Assembly (NCBI RefSeq): GCF_002245655.1
Contig: NZ_NOIH01000003.1
Span: forward strand, 62,001-126,000
DNA length: 64,000 nt
Reading direction: 5' to 3'
Source: Thauera propionica
Lineage (GTDB): Bacteria > Pseudomonadota > Gammaproteobacteria > Burkholderiales > Rhodocyclaceae
In this document: positions 38,408 to 47,431 of the stretch, one piece after another
How positions within the stretch are numbered: the first letter of the stretch is position 1
Layout of the letters: every line of letters begins with the position of its first letter
Notes under the pieces: model-generated
Database searches by the model: none
What the model was told of the DNA's origin: nothing
Seen by the model: the letters and a program-made list of their open reading frames with translations, nothing else
Made by a program: the position numbers and the translations under genes

Positions 38408-39163
38408 TCAGACGGGATTCGGCAGATCGATGAAGTCGGCCTCGAGGCCGAGACTGTCGTCGAGATAGGCCGCGATTGCGCGGGCACCATAGCGCTCGGT
38501 CGCATGATGGCCGGCCGCTATGTAGGGCACACCGGATTCGCGCGCAAGATGAACGGTCTGCTCCGAGATCTCGCCCGAAACGTAGAGATCCGCACCGGCT
38601 GCAATCGCCTGCTCGAAGTAGCCCTGGGCGCCGCCGGTACACCAGGCGACTCGCCTCACCTTGCGCGCACCGTCGCCGACGAGCAGCGGATCGCGCCCGA
38701 GTCGCGCGGCGATCGAGCGCGCAAGTTGCTCGGCCGACTCCGGCACGGCGGACTCGGCCGGACGGCCGAGCCAGCCCAGTTCCTGATCGGCGAAGCGCGC
38801 GTCCGCCTGCCACCCCATGAGCCGGCCCAGCTGGGCATTGTTGCCGAGTTCCGGATGCAGATCGAGCGGCAGATGATAGGCAATCAGGCTAATGTCATTG
38901 ACAAGCAAGGTCTTGAGCCGCTGGCGCCGGATGCCATTGACCCGCCCGTCCTCGCCTTTCCAGAAATAGCCGTGATGCACGAACACCGCGTCATATCCGC
39001 CGACGACTGCACGATCGAGCAAAGGCTGGCTCGCCGTCACGCCGCATAGCACGCGGCGCACCTCGGCGCGTCCTTCCACTTGCAAACCGTTTGGGCAATA
39101 ATCCTTCACGCGTGAAGCGTCGAGCAGGGCGTCAAGACGCTCGATGAGCTCGATGAGTTGCAT
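38408..39163 (-). CDS. Nif3-like dinuclear metal-centre protein
   Basis: A 251-aa member of the Nif3/YbgI family. Metal ligands are visible in VHHGYFWKGED and AAGHHATERYG, together with the N-terminal CPNGLQVEGRAEV and the GGAQGY loop. These hexameric proteins are sometimes annotated as GTP cyclohydrolase I type 2, but their reaction is unproven. ATG 39163 overlaps nothing and diverges from the DegS-like gene at 39245. Confidence 0.9.
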   Translation of the reverse strand: MQLIELIERLDALLDASRVKDYCPNGLQVEGRAEVRRVLCGVTASQPLLDRAVVGGYDAVFVHHGYFWKGEDGRVNGIRRQRLKTLLVNDISLIAYHLPLDLHPELGNNAQLGRLMGWQADARFADQELGWLGRPAESAVPESAEQLARSIAARLGRDPLLVGDGARKVRRVAWCTGGAQGYFEQAIAAGADLYVSGEISEQTVHLARESGVPYIAAGHHATERYGARAIAAYLDDSLGLEADFIDLPNPV

Positions 39164-39244
39164 GCTCCCTCCATTCCTTTTCGGGCCCGACAGGCACCCT
39201 CGTGGCGCAGGCCCGAACATCCTCAGCCTTTAGAGTCAATCATT

Positions 39245-40405
39245 ATGCGCCGTCTGTGGCTCATCTTCGCCCAGGCCGTGACCATCAGCGTCGCCGGGCT
39301 CTTCGTCCTCAGCACACTCAAGCCCGAGTGGCTGCGCGACACGGCGCCCGCATCGGTGGTAGCCATCCTCGAGGCGCCCAGCACCGAGGGCGAACGCCCC
39401 GCCGCGGTGGGCTCCTACGCGGCGGCGGCGCAGCGCTCAATGCCGGCGGTCGTCCACATCTTCACCAGCAAGGCCGGTGTCGCCCCAGGCCACCCGCTGC
39501 TCGACGATCCAGTGTTCCGCCACTTCTTCGGCGAGCGGCCGAACAGTGGCCCCACCCAGCGCCAATCCGGGCTGGGCTCGGGCGTGATCGTCAGCCCGGA
39601 CGGCTACATCGTCACCAACAATCATGTCATCGAAACCGCCGACCAGATCGAGGTCGCCCTCAACGACGGGCGCAAGTTCGGCGCACGGCTGATCGGGCGC
39701 GACCCGGAAACCGACCTCGCGGTGCTGAAGATCGACAGCGATGGCCAGTTGCCGGTGATCACGCTTGCCGCGAGCGACGCCCTGACGGTCGGGGATGTCG
39801 TGCTGGCGATCGGCAACCCGTTCGGCGTCGGCCAGACCGTCACGATGGGCATTGTGTCGGCGCTGGGTCGCAGCCAGCTCGGGATCAACACCTTCGAGAA
39901 CTACATCCAGACCGATGCTGCGATCAACCCGGGCAATTCGGGCGGCGCCCTGGTCGATAACAGCGGCAACCTGGTGGGGATCAACACAGCCATCTATTCC
40001 CGCTCGGGCGGCTCGCTCGGCATTGGCTTCGCCATCCCGGTATCGATCGCGCGCAATGTTCTCGAGCAGATTGTCGCCACCGGCGAGGTCACGCGCGGCT
40101 GGGTCGGGGTGGAAATCCAGGACATCACGCCGGAGTTGGCGGAATCGTTCGGCCTTGCCGACACGCGCGGCGCGCTCATTGCCGGCGTGCTGCGCGCCAG
40201 CCCTGCAGATCGCGCCGGCATCAAGCCGGGCGACGTGCTCATCGCCGTCGGTGGCGAAACGGTGCGCGACCCAAAGGGCATGCTCGATCTGGTGGCAGCC
40301 CTGCCGCCCGGTCGCCGCGCAAGTTTCCTCGTGCGCCGCGGCGAGCGGGAAATCGAACTGACGGTGGAAGTGGGTCGACGCCCGACACCGGCACCCAGCC
40401 GCTGA
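39245..40405 (+). CDS. DegS/DegQ-type periplasmic trypsin-like serine protease with one PDZ domain
   Basis: A 386-aa protease. An N-terminal TM anchor (LWLIFAQAVTISVAGLFVLST) precedes the protease domain with the full catalytic triad: His in IVTNNHVIETA, Asp in ETDLAVLKID and Ser in INPGNSGGALVD. One PDZ domain (about 280-375) ends the chain. A membrane anchor plus a single PDZ fits DegS/AlgW, which start the sigmaE envelope-stress cascade. In betaproteobacteria this gene often lies next to tatABC, as here, where it converges with tatC. Whether it acts on RseA or as a general protease cannot be read here. Confidence 0.9.
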   Translation: MRRLWLIFAQAVTISVAGLFVLSTLKPEWLRDTAPASVVAILEAPSTEGERPAAVGSYAAAAQRSMPAVVHIFTSKAGVAPGHPLLDDPVFRHFFGERPNSGPTQRQSGLGSGVIVSPDGYIVTNNHVIETADQIEVALNDGRKFGARLIGRDPETDLAVLKIDSDGQLPVITLAASDALTVGDVVLAIGNPFGVGQTVTMGIVSALGRSQLGINTFENYIQTDAAINPGNSGGALVDNSGNLVGINTAIYSRSGGSLGIGFAIPVSIARNVLEQIVATGEVTRGWVGVEIQDITPELAESFGLADTRGALIAGVLRASPADRAGIKPGDVLIAVGGETVRDPKGMLDLVAALPPGRRASFLVRRGEREIELTVEVGRRPTPAPSR

Positions 40406-40477
40406 AAGCCGCCCTTGGCGGGATGATCGGGCATCGCCTTGCGACACAACGCCGCCGCGACACCCACCCCGCCGGCG

Positions 40478-41293
40478 TCAGCCCTTGTCGGTGCGCTCGC
40501 TGGCTTCGATCTGGTCGAGTTCGCGGTCCATATCCTCGATGGACGGCGGAACATAGGCACTTTCAGTCGCAGCGGGCACCGGCTTCGACATCCAGCGCGC
40601 GAGGATGATGCCCAGTTCATACAGAAGGCACATCGGAATCGCGAGCATCAGCTGGGAGATCACATCCGGCGGCGTCACGATCGCGGCGATCACGAACGCA
40701 CCAACGATGACGTAGGGACGCATCTCCTTGAGCTTGGCGACGTCGACGACGCCCGCCTTGACGAGCAGGATGACCGCCACCGGCACCTCGAATGTCACGC
40801 CGAAGGCGATGAACATCGACATCACGAAGGACAGGTATTGCTCGATATCCGGCGCCGGAACAATGCTCTTCGGCGCGAATTCGGCAATGAAGCTGAACAC
40901 CATGCCGAACACGAAGAAGTAGCAGAAGGCCATGCCGATGAGAAAGAGCAGCGTGCTGCCCGCGACCAGCGGCAAGGCCATGCGCTTCTCGTGCGCATAG
41001 AGACCGGGTGCGATGAAGGCCCAAGCCTGGAACAGCACCCACGGCAAGGCCAGCACGAAGGCCACCATCATGGTGACCTTCACCGGCACGAAGAAGGGCG
41101 TCACGACGCCCGTGGCGATCATGTGCGTGCCCTCAGGCAGGGTGTCCATCATCGGCTTGGCGAGGATGTCGTAGATATCACCCGCCCACGGCATCAGGCA
41201 GACGAAGACCACCACCACGACCAGCAATGCACGGATCAGGCGATCGCGCAGCTCGATCAGGTGGGAGATGAAGGTTTCCTGTTGAGTGCTCAT
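40478..41293 (-). CDS. tatC: Sec-independent translocase TatC
   Basis: A 271-aa six-helix membrane protein: MSTQQETFISHLIELRDRLIRAL, the conserved FVLALPWVLFQAWAFIAPGLY and the Glu in FGVTFEVPVAVILL. It binds twin-arginine signal peptides and with TatB forms the receptor. Its ATG overlaps the tatB stop by 4 bp. A slightly long hydrophilic C-terminal tail (SAYVPPSIEDMDRELDQIEA) is seen. Last gene of the his-tat supercluster. Confidence 0.97.
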   Translation of the reverse strand: MSTQQETFISHLIELRDRLIRALLVVVVVFVCLMPWAGDIYDILAKPMMDTLPEGTHMIATGVVTPFFVPVKVTMMVAFVLALPWVLFQAWAFIAPGLYAHEKRMALPLVAGSTLLFLIGMAFCYFFVFGMVFSFIAEFAPKSIVPAPDIEQYLSFVMSMFIAFGVTFEVPVAVILLVKAGVVDVAKLKEMRPYVIVGAFVIAAIVTPPDVISQLMLAIPMCLLYELGIILARWMSKPVPAATESAYVPPSIEDMDRELDQIEASERTDKG

Positions 41294-41751
41294 GCCTTGG
41301 TCTTGTCAGCCGCACTGACCGCCGCAGCCTGGCCGGCTGCGGCATCGAGTCCGAGTTCGAGTTGCGTATCGGCCGGTGCTGCAGTAGCGGAAGCCGTCTG
41401 TCCGAGCAGTTGCGACGCGGCAACAGCACTGGCCGCCGACGCGGGCGCGTCGGGCATCATCGAGCGAACCTCGTTCGCCGTCCGGTTTACCTCGGACTCG
41501 ACACCGGCCGCCCCTGCGCGCACCGAGGACTCGAGTTCCTGAGCCTGCTGCTTGACCTGCTCCTGCAGCTTCTTCAGCTCGTCGAGCTGCATCTCGCGCT
41601 GGATGTCGGATTTGACGTCGGACACATAGCGCTGGACACGCCCGAGGAGATGGCCGGCCGTGCGCGCGACCTTGGGCAGCCGCTCGGGGCCGACCACGAC
41701 GAGCATCACCACGCCGATGACGATGAGTTCCGAAAAGCCGAAGTCGAACAT
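41290..41751 (-). CDS. tatB: Sec-independent translocase TatB
   Basis: A 153-aa protein with one N-terminal TM helix (MFDFGFSELIVIGVVMLVVVGPERLPKV would be the start region), the hinge Gly-Pro-Glu-Arg, a long amphipathic helix and a hydrophilic tail. It forms the substrate receptor with TatC. It is separated from tatA by 96 bp that hold a hairpin, and overlaps tatC by 4 bp. Confidence 0.95.
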   Translation of the reverse strand: MFDFGFSELIVIGVVMLVVVGPERLPKVARTAGHLLGRVQRYVSDVKSDIQREMQLDELKKLQEQVKQQAQELESSVRAGAAGVESEVNRTANEVRSMMPDAPASAASAVAASQLLGQTASATAAPADTQLELGLDAAAGQAAAVSAADKTKA

Positions 41752-41802
41752 GTTCTGCCGCTTGAGATGCGGTCACGCCGGAGCATGCCGCACGAAAACG
41801 AA

Positions 41803-41826
41803 GGGGCGCTCCTTTGCGGGCGCCCC
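41803..41826 (-). terminator. Hairpin between tatA and tatB (partial terminator)
   Basis: Stem GGGGCGC / GCGCCCC with a 10-nt loop. Read on the minus strand it is followed by TTCGTTTTC. It could lower transcription into tatBC so that TatA is made in excess, as the Tat system needs. Confidence 0.55.
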
Positions 41827-41847
41827 TCCTCCTTCGAGACGCGAAGC

Positions 41848-42078
41848 TCAGGAAGCGGTCTTGTCGACCTTCTCCCGCGCCTCACCCTCGATCGTCTGAC
41901 CGCCCGCGATCTTCTGCTGGGAGGCATCGGTGGCGTTCTCGCCTTCCTTCATGCCGTCCTTGAAGCCCTTGACCGCGCCACCGAGATCCGAACCGATGTT
42001 GCGCAGCTTCTTCGTCCCGAACACCAGCAGGACGATGACCAGCACGATCAGCCAGTGCCAGATGCTGAATGAACCCAT
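41848..42078 (-). CDS. tatA: Sec-independent translocase TatA
   Basis: A 76-aa protein: one TM helix ([20 protein letters not shown]), the Phe-Gly hinge, an amphipathic helix ([17 protein letters not shown]) and an acidic tail. It forms the protein-conducting pore of the Tat pathway. It starts 10 bp after the HIT gene. Confidence 0.95.
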   Translation of the reverse strand: MGSFSIWHWLIVLVIVLLVFGTKKLRNIGSDLGGAVKGFKDGMKEGENATDASQQKIAGGQTIEGEAREKVDKTAS

Positions 42079-42088
42079 ACCGCTCTCC

Positions 42089-42436
42089 TTAACGCTTCAA
42101 CATGGGTGGCAGGGGATTGGGGCCACCCACAATGTGAAGGTGCAGATGATACACCTCCTGCAACCCAACCCTTCCGGTATTCACGATGGTCCGGAAGCCA
42201 TCCGTACAACCCTGCTCGCGCGCAATTTTGCCCGCCGCAACCATGAGACGCCCCATGGCGGCCTCGTGTTCCTCATCCAGGTGCGCCATCGAGTCGACGT
42301 GCACCTTCGGAACCACCAGCACATGCACGGGAGCAATCGGGTTGATGTCGTGGAAGGCGAAGACATGCTCGTCCTCGTAGACCTTCTTCGACGGAATCTC
42401 GCCGCGGACGATACGGCAGAAGATGCAGTCGCTCAT
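42089..42436 (-). CDS. HIT family (HINT-like) nucleotide hydrolase
   Basis: A 115-aa histidine-triad protein: [20 protein letters not shown] at the start, [16 protein letters not shown], and the catalytic [13 protein letters not shown]-type enzymes hydrolyse AMP-amidates. It is wedged between hisE (4-bp overlap) and tatA, its standard position in betaproteobacteria. Confidence 0.93.
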   Translation of the reverse strand: MSDCIFCRIVRGEIPSKKVYEDEHVFAFHDINPIAPVHVLVVPKVHVDSMAHLDEEHEAAMGRLMVAAGKIAREQGCTDGFRTIVNTGRVGLQEVYHLHLHIVGGPNPLPPMLKR

Positions 42437-42771
42437 GACCCTGCCTGCTGCGCCGTGCGGGACTTCTTCTCGTCGATGCCCGACACGCCTTCACGGCGGC
42501 GGAACTCGGCCAGCACGTCCTCGACCGAAAGCCCATGATGCGCAAGCAGCACCATCGAGTGAAACCACAGATCCGTGACTTCCCAGACCAGGTGCAGCAT
42601 GTCCTTGTCCTTGGCAGCCATGATCGTTTCCGCCGCTTCCTCTGCCACCTTCTTGCAGATGGTGTCAGTGCCCTTGGCGTACAGGCTGGAGACGTAGGAA
42701 GAATCGGGGTCGGCCTTCTTGCGCGCAACCAGGGTATCCGACACGCGACGCAGCACTTCGATATCGATCAC
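42433..42771 (-). CDS. hisE: Phosphoribosyl-ATP pyrophosphohydrolase
   Basis: A 112-aa all-alpha MazG-like enzyme: [34 protein letters not shown] with metal-binding Glu residues, and [15 protein letters not shown]. It removes pyrophosphate from PR-ATP. The start is GTG 42771, which overlaps the hisI stop as GTGA; no ATG fits. Second-step enzyme of histidine synthesis, separate from HisI here. Confidence 0.94.
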   Translation of the reverse strand: MIDIEVLRRVSDTLVARKKADPDSSYVSSLYAKGTDTICKKVAEEAAETIMAAKDKDMLHLVWEVTDLWFHSMVLLAHHGLSVEDVLAEFRRREGVSGIDEKKSRTAQQAGS

Positions 42772-43163
42772 TTGTAGATCTCCTGCGGGTCTTTCAAAAC
42801 CGGTTCGACGGCCTCCCAGCGGCCATCGGCGAAATACTTCTGGAAGAAGCAGCTGTGGCGCCCGGTATGGCAGGCGATGCCGCCTACCTGCTCGATCTTC
42901 AGCAAGACCACATCGTTGTCGCAGTCGATGCGGATGTCGAGCACCTTCTGCACATGGCCGGACTCCTCGCCCTTGTGCCACAGCTTACGCCGCGAACGTG
43001 ACCAGTAGATGGCTTCGCCCGTCTCGGCAGTGCGCTGCAGTGCCTCGCGGTTCATCCACGCGAACATCAGCACATCGCCGCTCGACGCCTCCTGCGCGAT
43101 CACGGGAACCAGGCCATGCTCGTCCCACTTGACCTCGTTGAGCCAGCGCGTGTTCTCGCTCAC
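42768..43163 (-). CDS. hisI: Phosphoribosyl-AMP cyclohydrolase
   Basis: A 131-aa protein with the zinc and catalytic motifs [13 protein letters not shown] and [12 protein letters not shown], plus [13 protein letters not shown] and [17 protein letters not shown]. It opens the purine ring of PR-AMP. It overlaps hisF (4 bp) and hisE (GTGA). Confidence 0.96.
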   Translation of the reverse strand: MSENTRWLNEVKWDEHGLVPVIAQEASSGDVLMFAWMNREALQRTAETGEAIYWSRSRRKLWHKGEESGHVQKVLDIRIDCDNDVVLLKIEQVGGIACHTGRHSCFFQKYFADGRWEAVEPVLKDPQEIYK

Positions 43164-43918
43164 AGCCTCACCTCGATGCCGCGCGCGCGCATCAGCTCCT
43201 TGGCCTCGCGCACCGTGTGTTGTCCGAAGTGGAAGATGCTCGCAGCCAGAACGGCATCAGCGCGGCCCTCGGATACGCCCTCGGCCAGATGCTCGAGGGT
43301 ACCAACGCCACCGCTAGCAATGACCGGAATGCGCACGGCATCCGACACCGCGCGCGTCAGCGCGAGATCGAAGCCGCTCTTCGTGCCGTCACGGTCCATG
43401 CTGGTCAGCAGGATCTCGCCCGCCCCCAGCGACTCCACCTTTCGAGCCCACTCGATGGCATCGAGGCCGGTATTCTTGCGGCCACCGTGGGTGAACACCT
43501 CCCACTTGCCCGGCGCCGTCTGCTTGGCATCGATCGCCACCACGATGCACTGACTGCCGACCTTGCTCGAGGCGTCATGCACCAGTTGCGGGTTATTGAC
43601 CGCCGCGGTGTTCATGCTGACCTTGTCCGCGCCGGCATTCAGCAGCCGGCGCACGTCGTCGACGACGCGCACGCCGCCGCCCACGGTGAGGGGAATGAAG
43701 ACCTGTTCGGCGACCTGCTCGACCACGTGCAGGATGATGTCGCGATCATCCGAACTCGCCGTGATGTCGAGGAAGGTCAGTTCGTCGGCGCCTTGCTCGT
43801 CATAACGACGGGCGATCTCGACCGGATCACCCGCGTCGCGCAGTTCGACGAAATTGACACCCTTGACCACGCGCCCGGCGCTCACGTCCAGGCAGGGAAT
43901 GATGCGTTTGGCCAGCAT
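43160..43918 (-). CDS. hisF: Imidazole glycerol phosphate synthase, cyclase subunit
   Basis: A 252-aa TIM barrel beginning [20 protein letters not shown], with catalytic Asp residues in CLDV and VVAIDAK, the [12 protein letters not shown] loop and [15 protein letters not shown]. It couples ammonia from HisH to PRFAR. ATG 43918 is the conserved start rather than the longer frame. 22 bp after hisA. Confidence 0.97.
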   Translation of the reverse strand: MLAKRIIPCLDVSAGRVVKGVNFVELRDAGDPVEIARRYDEQGADELTFLDITASSDDRDIILHVVEQVAEQVFIPLTVGGGVRVVDDVRRLLNAGADKVSMNTAAVNNPQLVHDASSKVGSQCIVVAIDAKQTAPGKWEVFTHGGRKNTGLDAIEWARKVESLGAGEILLTSMDRDGTKSGFDLALTRAVSDAVRIPVIASGGVGTLEHLAEGVSEGRADAVLAASIFHFGQHTVREAKELMRARGIEVRL

Positions 43919-43940
43919 CAGCAGCGCTCGGCGGCGAGGG

Positions 43941-44690
43941 TCATTCGGATACCCCGTTGAGTTCGTCGGCACGAGCCTGGGCCGCAGCGAAGTCGAGCGT
44001 GCCTTCGTAGATGGCCCGTCCGGTGATTGCGCCCATCACGCCCTCGTCCTCGACCGCACACAGCGCATCGATATCGCGCAGGTCGGTGACGCCTCCGCTG
44101 GCAATGACCGGAATGCGCAGGGCACGCGCCAGTCGTACCGTGGCTTCGATGTTCACGCCGGACAGCATGCCGTCACGCCCGATATCGGTGTAGATCACCG
44201 ACTCGACGCCGTAGTCCTCGAACTTCTTCGCCAGATCAACGACGTCATGGCCGGTGAGCTTGGACCAGCCGTCGACCGCCACCTTGCCGTCCTTGGCGTC
44301 GAGGCCCACGATGATATGTCCGGGGAAGGCACCGCAGGCGTCATGCAGGAAGCCCGGGTTCTTCACCGCGGCGGTGCCGATGATCACGTAGCTGATGCCG
44401 TTGTCCAGATAATGCTCGATGGTGTCGAGGTCGCGAATGCCGCCGCCCAACTGCACCGGAATATCGTCGCCGACCACGTCGGTGATCGCACGGATCGCAG
44501 CGCCGTTCTTGGGCTTGCCGGCAAAGGCGCCGTTCAGGTCCACCAGGTGCAGGCGACGGGCGCCGGCGTCGATCCAATGGCGCGCCATGGCGCCGGGATC
44601 TTCGGAAAACACCGTGGCGTCGTCCATTTCGCCCTGCTTGAGGCGAACACACTGACCGTCCTTGAGGTCGATGGCGGGAATGAGCAGCAT
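43941..44690 (-). CDS. hisA: ProFAR isomerase
   Basis: A 249-aa TIM barrel: [20 protein letters not shown] with the first catalytic Asp, [10 protein letters not shown], and the second Asp in [14 protein letters not shown]. It isomerises the aminoaldose ProFAR to PRFAR. Between hisH and hisF. Confidence 0.97.
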   Translation of the reverse strand: MLLIPAIDLKDGQCVRLKQGEMDDATVFSEDPGAMARHWIDAGARRLHLVDLNGAFAGKPKNGAAIRAITDVVGDDIPVQLGGGIRDLDTIEHYLDNGISYVIIGTAAVKNPGFLHDACGAFPGHIIVGLDAKDGKVAVDGWSKLTGHDVVDLAKKFEDYGVESVIYTDIGRDGMLSGVNIEATVRLARALRIPVIASGGVTDLRDIDALCAVEDEGVMGAITGRAIYEGTLDFAAAQARADELNGVSE

Positions 44691-44736
44691 ACCGGTATCT
44701 GAAGTAGTGGAACGGGGAGGTGGATGGCGCCGGCGC

Positions 44737-45375
44737 TCAGGGCTGCCAGCGAATGAAGTTGGCCAGCAGCCGGAGTCCCGCCGCAGCGCTCTTTTCCGGG
44801 TGGAACTGGGCCGCGAAGATATTAGCCCGCGCTACCGCACTGGTAAAGCGAACGCCATAATCGGTCTCGGCCGCGGTGAGCGCCGGATCGGCCGGCGCAA
44901 CGAAGTAGCTATGCACGAAGTAGAAACGCTCGCCGTCCGGGATGCCGTCCCACATCGGGTGCGCGCCCCGCTGCCAGACCTCGTTCCAGCCCATGTGCGG
45001 CACCTTCAGCCGACCACCGTCGGCCGCCAGCATTTTCGCCTCGGGAAAGCGCACGACGTCACCATCGAGGATACCCAGCCCGGGGACATCACCCTCGGCA
45101 CTGTGCTCGAACAGCATCTGCTGACCGATGCAGATACCCAGAAAGGGCTTGCCTGCGGCCGCATCCACAACGGCCTGGCGCAGTCCGCGCGCCTCGAGCT
45201 CGCGCATGCAGTCGGGCATCGCACCCTGGCCGGGAAAGACCACGCGCTCGGCTTCGGCAACGCGCGCCGGCTCGGAGGTGATGAAGACGTCGTGACCGGG
45301 CGCCACGTGCTCGATCGCCTTGGCGACCGAGCGCAGGTTGCCCATGCCGTAATCGATGATGGCCACAGTGGTCAT
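44737..45375 (-). CDS. hisH: Imidazole glycerol phosphate synthase, glutaminase subunit
   Basis: A 212-aa class I amidotransferase: [20 protein letters not shown], nucleophile Cys in [13 protein letters not shown], and [15 protein letters not shown]. It feeds ammonia to HisF. 61 bp after hisB. Confidence 0.97.
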   Translation of the reverse strand: MTTVAIIDYGMGNLRSVAKAIEHVAPGHDVFITSEPARVAEAERVVFPGQGAMPDCMRELEARGLRQAVVDAAAGKPFLGICIGQQMLFEHSAEGDVPGLGILDGDVVRFPEAKMLAADGGRLKVPHMGWNEVWQRGAHPMWDGIPDGERFYFVHSYFVAPADPALTAAETDYGVRFTSAVARANIFAAQFHPEKSAAAGLRLLANFIRWQP

Positions 45376-45436
45376 CGGCTTGACTCGCTATTGAACAGGA
45401 TGGCGGCCGTCGAAGACGATCGCGAGGAAAATTCGC

Positions 45437-46024
45437 TCAGAGCGCGCCCTTGGTGGAGGGGATGGTGCCGGCTGCACGCTCGTCGACCTCGGCCGCCATG
45501 CGCAGCGCGCGGGCAAAAGCCTTGAACACGGTCTCGCACTGGTGATGCGCGTTGTCGCCACGCAGGTTGTCGATGTGCAGCGTGACCCCCGCGTGATTGA
45601 CGAAGCCCTGGAAGAACTCGCGCGCCAGATCGACATCGAAATTGCCGATGCGGGCACGCGTATATTCGACGAAGTAATGCAGTCCGGGCCGGCCGGAAAA
45701 ATCCACCACCACGCGCGACAGCGCCTCGTCCAGCGGCACGTAGGCATGACCATAGCGACGCAAGCCCTTCTTGTCGCCGATCGCCTTGGCAAAAGCCTGG
45801 CCCAGGGTGATGCCGACGTCCTCGACGGTGTGATGGTCGTCGATATGCGTGTCGCCCTCGCAGTGGATGTCGAGATCGATCAGGCCGTGGCGGACGATCT
45901 GGTCGAGCATGTGGTCGAAGAAAGGCACGCCCGTATCGAGCTTGCCCTTGCCCGTGCCATCGAGATCGATGCGCACGGAGATCTTCGTTTCGAGGGTATT
46001 GCGAGTAACTTCGGCTTGCCGCAT
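45437..46024 (-). CDS. hisB: Imidazoleglycerol-phosphate dehydratase
   Basis: A 195-aa monofunctional IGPD (no phosphatase domain): [20 protein letters not shown], metal ligands in [33 protein letters not shown] and [20 protein letters not shown] 46024 gives the standard length; ATG 46042 is 6 codons upstream. A TATCAT box lies 37 nt upstream. Its normal upstream neighbour hisC is here on the opposite strand. Confidence 0.96.
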   Translation of the reverse strand: MRQAEVTRNTLETKISVRIDLDGTGKGKLDTGVPFFDHMLDQIVRHGLIDLDIHCEGDTHIDDHHTVEDVGITLGQAFAKAIGDKKGLRRYGHAYVPLDEALSRVVVDFSGRPGLHYFVEYTRARIGNFDVDLAREFFQGFVNHAGVTLHIDNLRGDNAHHQCETVFKAFARALRMAAEVDERAAGTIPSTKGAL

Positions 46025-46060
46025 GACTGGCTGATGGCTCAAGGGTGACAGGTCCGGGCC

Positions 46061-46091
46061 ATGATAACATCGCCCGGCAAATTGACTGCAA
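46061..46091. promoter_or_regulatory. Divergent promoter candidates between hisB and hisC
   Basis: On the minus strand TATCAT (46066-46061) matches the -10 consensus at five of six bases, with TTGCAG 19 bp upstream. On the plus strand TTGACT (46082-46087) is a good -35 for hisC, though no clear -10 follows at 17 bp. Each half of the split operon may have its own promoter. Confidence 0.35.
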
Positions 46092-46182
46092 CGCGCAGCC
46101 TATGGTGTAGACCGTCGCCGTGCTATCGCGTTGCCGATCTGCCACTCGATCCCCTGCTCGCCTTTCTATCGCAGACAAAACC

Positions 46183-47256
46183 ATGAGCCGCTTCTGGAGC
46201 GCCGTCGTCCACGGCCTGACCCCCTACGTCCCGGGCGAACAGCCCAAGCTCGACAACCTGGTCAAGCTCAACACCAACGAGCACCCCTATGGCCCGTCGC
46301 CCAAGGCGCTCGAGGCGATCCGCGCGGCGACGGGTGACTCCCTGCGCCTCTACCCCGACCCGAATGCGGACGCCCTCAAGGCCGCACTCGCGCAGCGCCA
46401 CGGCCTGCAACCGCAACAGATCTTCGTCGGCAACGGTTCGGACGAGGTGCTCGCGCACGCTTTCATGGCGCTGCTGAAGCAGGATCGCCCGCTGCGGTTC
46501 CCCGACATCAGCTACAGCTTCTATCCGGTCTATTGCGGACTGTACGACATCCCACACCGCACGATTCCGCTGGCGGAGGACTTCTCGATCCGGGTGGAGG
46601 ACTACCTCCCGCAGGACGGCGAACAGCCGGGGGCGATCATCTTCCCCAACCCCAACGCCCCGACCGGTCGTCTGCTGCCGCTGGAGGCAGTCGAGCGTAT
46701 CGTCGCCGGCAACCCGGACGCAGTGGTGCTGGTGGACGAGGCCTATGTGGACTTTGGGGGCGAGAGCGCCATCGGCCTGATCGACAAGTATCCCAACCTG
46801 CTCGTGGTACATACCTTCTCGAAGAGCCGCTCGCTGGCGGGCCTGCGGGTCGGTTTTGCCGCGGGGCATGCTGACCTGATCGAGGCGCTGGAGCGGGTCA
46901 AGAACAGCTTCAATTCCTATCCGCTCGACCGGCTGGCGATCGCTGGCGCCGTGGCGTCGGTAGAGGATGAGGCGTTCTTCCAGGCGAGTTGTCGCAAGGT
47001 CATCGCGACGCGCGAGAAGCTGATCGCCGACATGCGGGCGCTGGGCTTCGAGGTGCTGCCGTCAGCGGCGAATTTCATCTTCGCCAGCCATCCGCAGCGT
47101 GACGGAGCCGAGTTGACGGCCGAACTGCGCAAGCGCGCGATCATCGTGCGCCACTTCAAGGCTGCACGGATCGATCAGTTCATGCGGATCACGATCGGTA
47201 CCGATGAACAGTGCGACATCCTGGTCGAGGCACTGAAGGACATTCTCGGCCGCTGA
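46183..47256 (+). CDS. hisC: Histidinol-phosphate aminotransferase (inverted in the his cluster)
   Basis: A 357-aa fold-type I PLP aminotransferase: [66 protein letters not shown] and the Schiff-base Lys in [19 protein letters not shown]. It makes histidinol phosphate from imidazole-acetol phosphate and glutamate. ATG 46183 is the conserved start in betaproteobacteria. It occupies the usual place between hisD and hisB, but on the opposite strand from every other his gene here. A palindromic element (47293-47399) follows its stop. The reading frame is intact, with base use like its neighbours. Confidence 0.96.
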   Translation: MSRFWSAVVHGLTPYVPGEQPKLDNLVKLNTNEHPYGPSPKALEAIRAATGDSLRLYPDPNADALKAALAQRHGLQPQQIFVGNGSDEVLAHAFMALLKQDRPLRFPDISYSFYPVYCGLYDIPHRTIPLAEDFSIRVEDYLPQDGEQPGAIIFPNPNAPTGRLLPLEAVERIVAGNPDAVVLVDEAYVDFGGESAIGLIDKYPNLLVVHTFSKSRSLAGLRVGFAAGHADLIEALERVKNSFNSYPLDRLAIAGAVASVEDEAFFQASCRKVIATREKLIADMRALGFEVLPSAANFIFASHPQRDGAELTAELRKRAIIVRHFKAARIDQFMRITIGTDEQCDILVEALKDILGR

Positions 47257-47292
47257 GACACATCGACGCGTCAGGCGGCTTGGCTCCAGTCC

Positions 47293-47399
47293 GCCGGACG
47301 TGACTGGAGTATCCACTCTGCCGGCTGCGGAACTCGCCTTCGCTGCGCTCGGCTCAGACAGTCCTCGCCGGCGCCATGGATACCCCAGTCACGTCCGGC
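47293..47399. repeat. Palindromic repeat element (REP/MITE-like)
   Basis: Two 23-bp arms (47293-47315 and 47377-47399) are inverted copies with a single mismatch; both begin GCCGGACGTGACTGG. Complementarity continues inward through a 4-bp mismatch to GCCGGC (47320-47325 and 47367-47372). The centre contains CTTCGCTGCGCTCGGCTC, a sequence type that recurs between genes of betaproteobacteria. It lies between the hisC and hisD stops and could form a long hairpin acting as terminator for both convergent genes. Confidence 0.75.
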
Positions 47400-47431
47400 T
47401 CACCACCACATGGGCTTCGAGCCCGCTGTCT

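Noticed and set aside
46183-47256. hisC as a horizontally acquired replacement
   Set aside because: Its start and motifs match the betaproteobacterial HisC expected at this place, and its base composition resembles the neighbours, so inversion in place is simpler.
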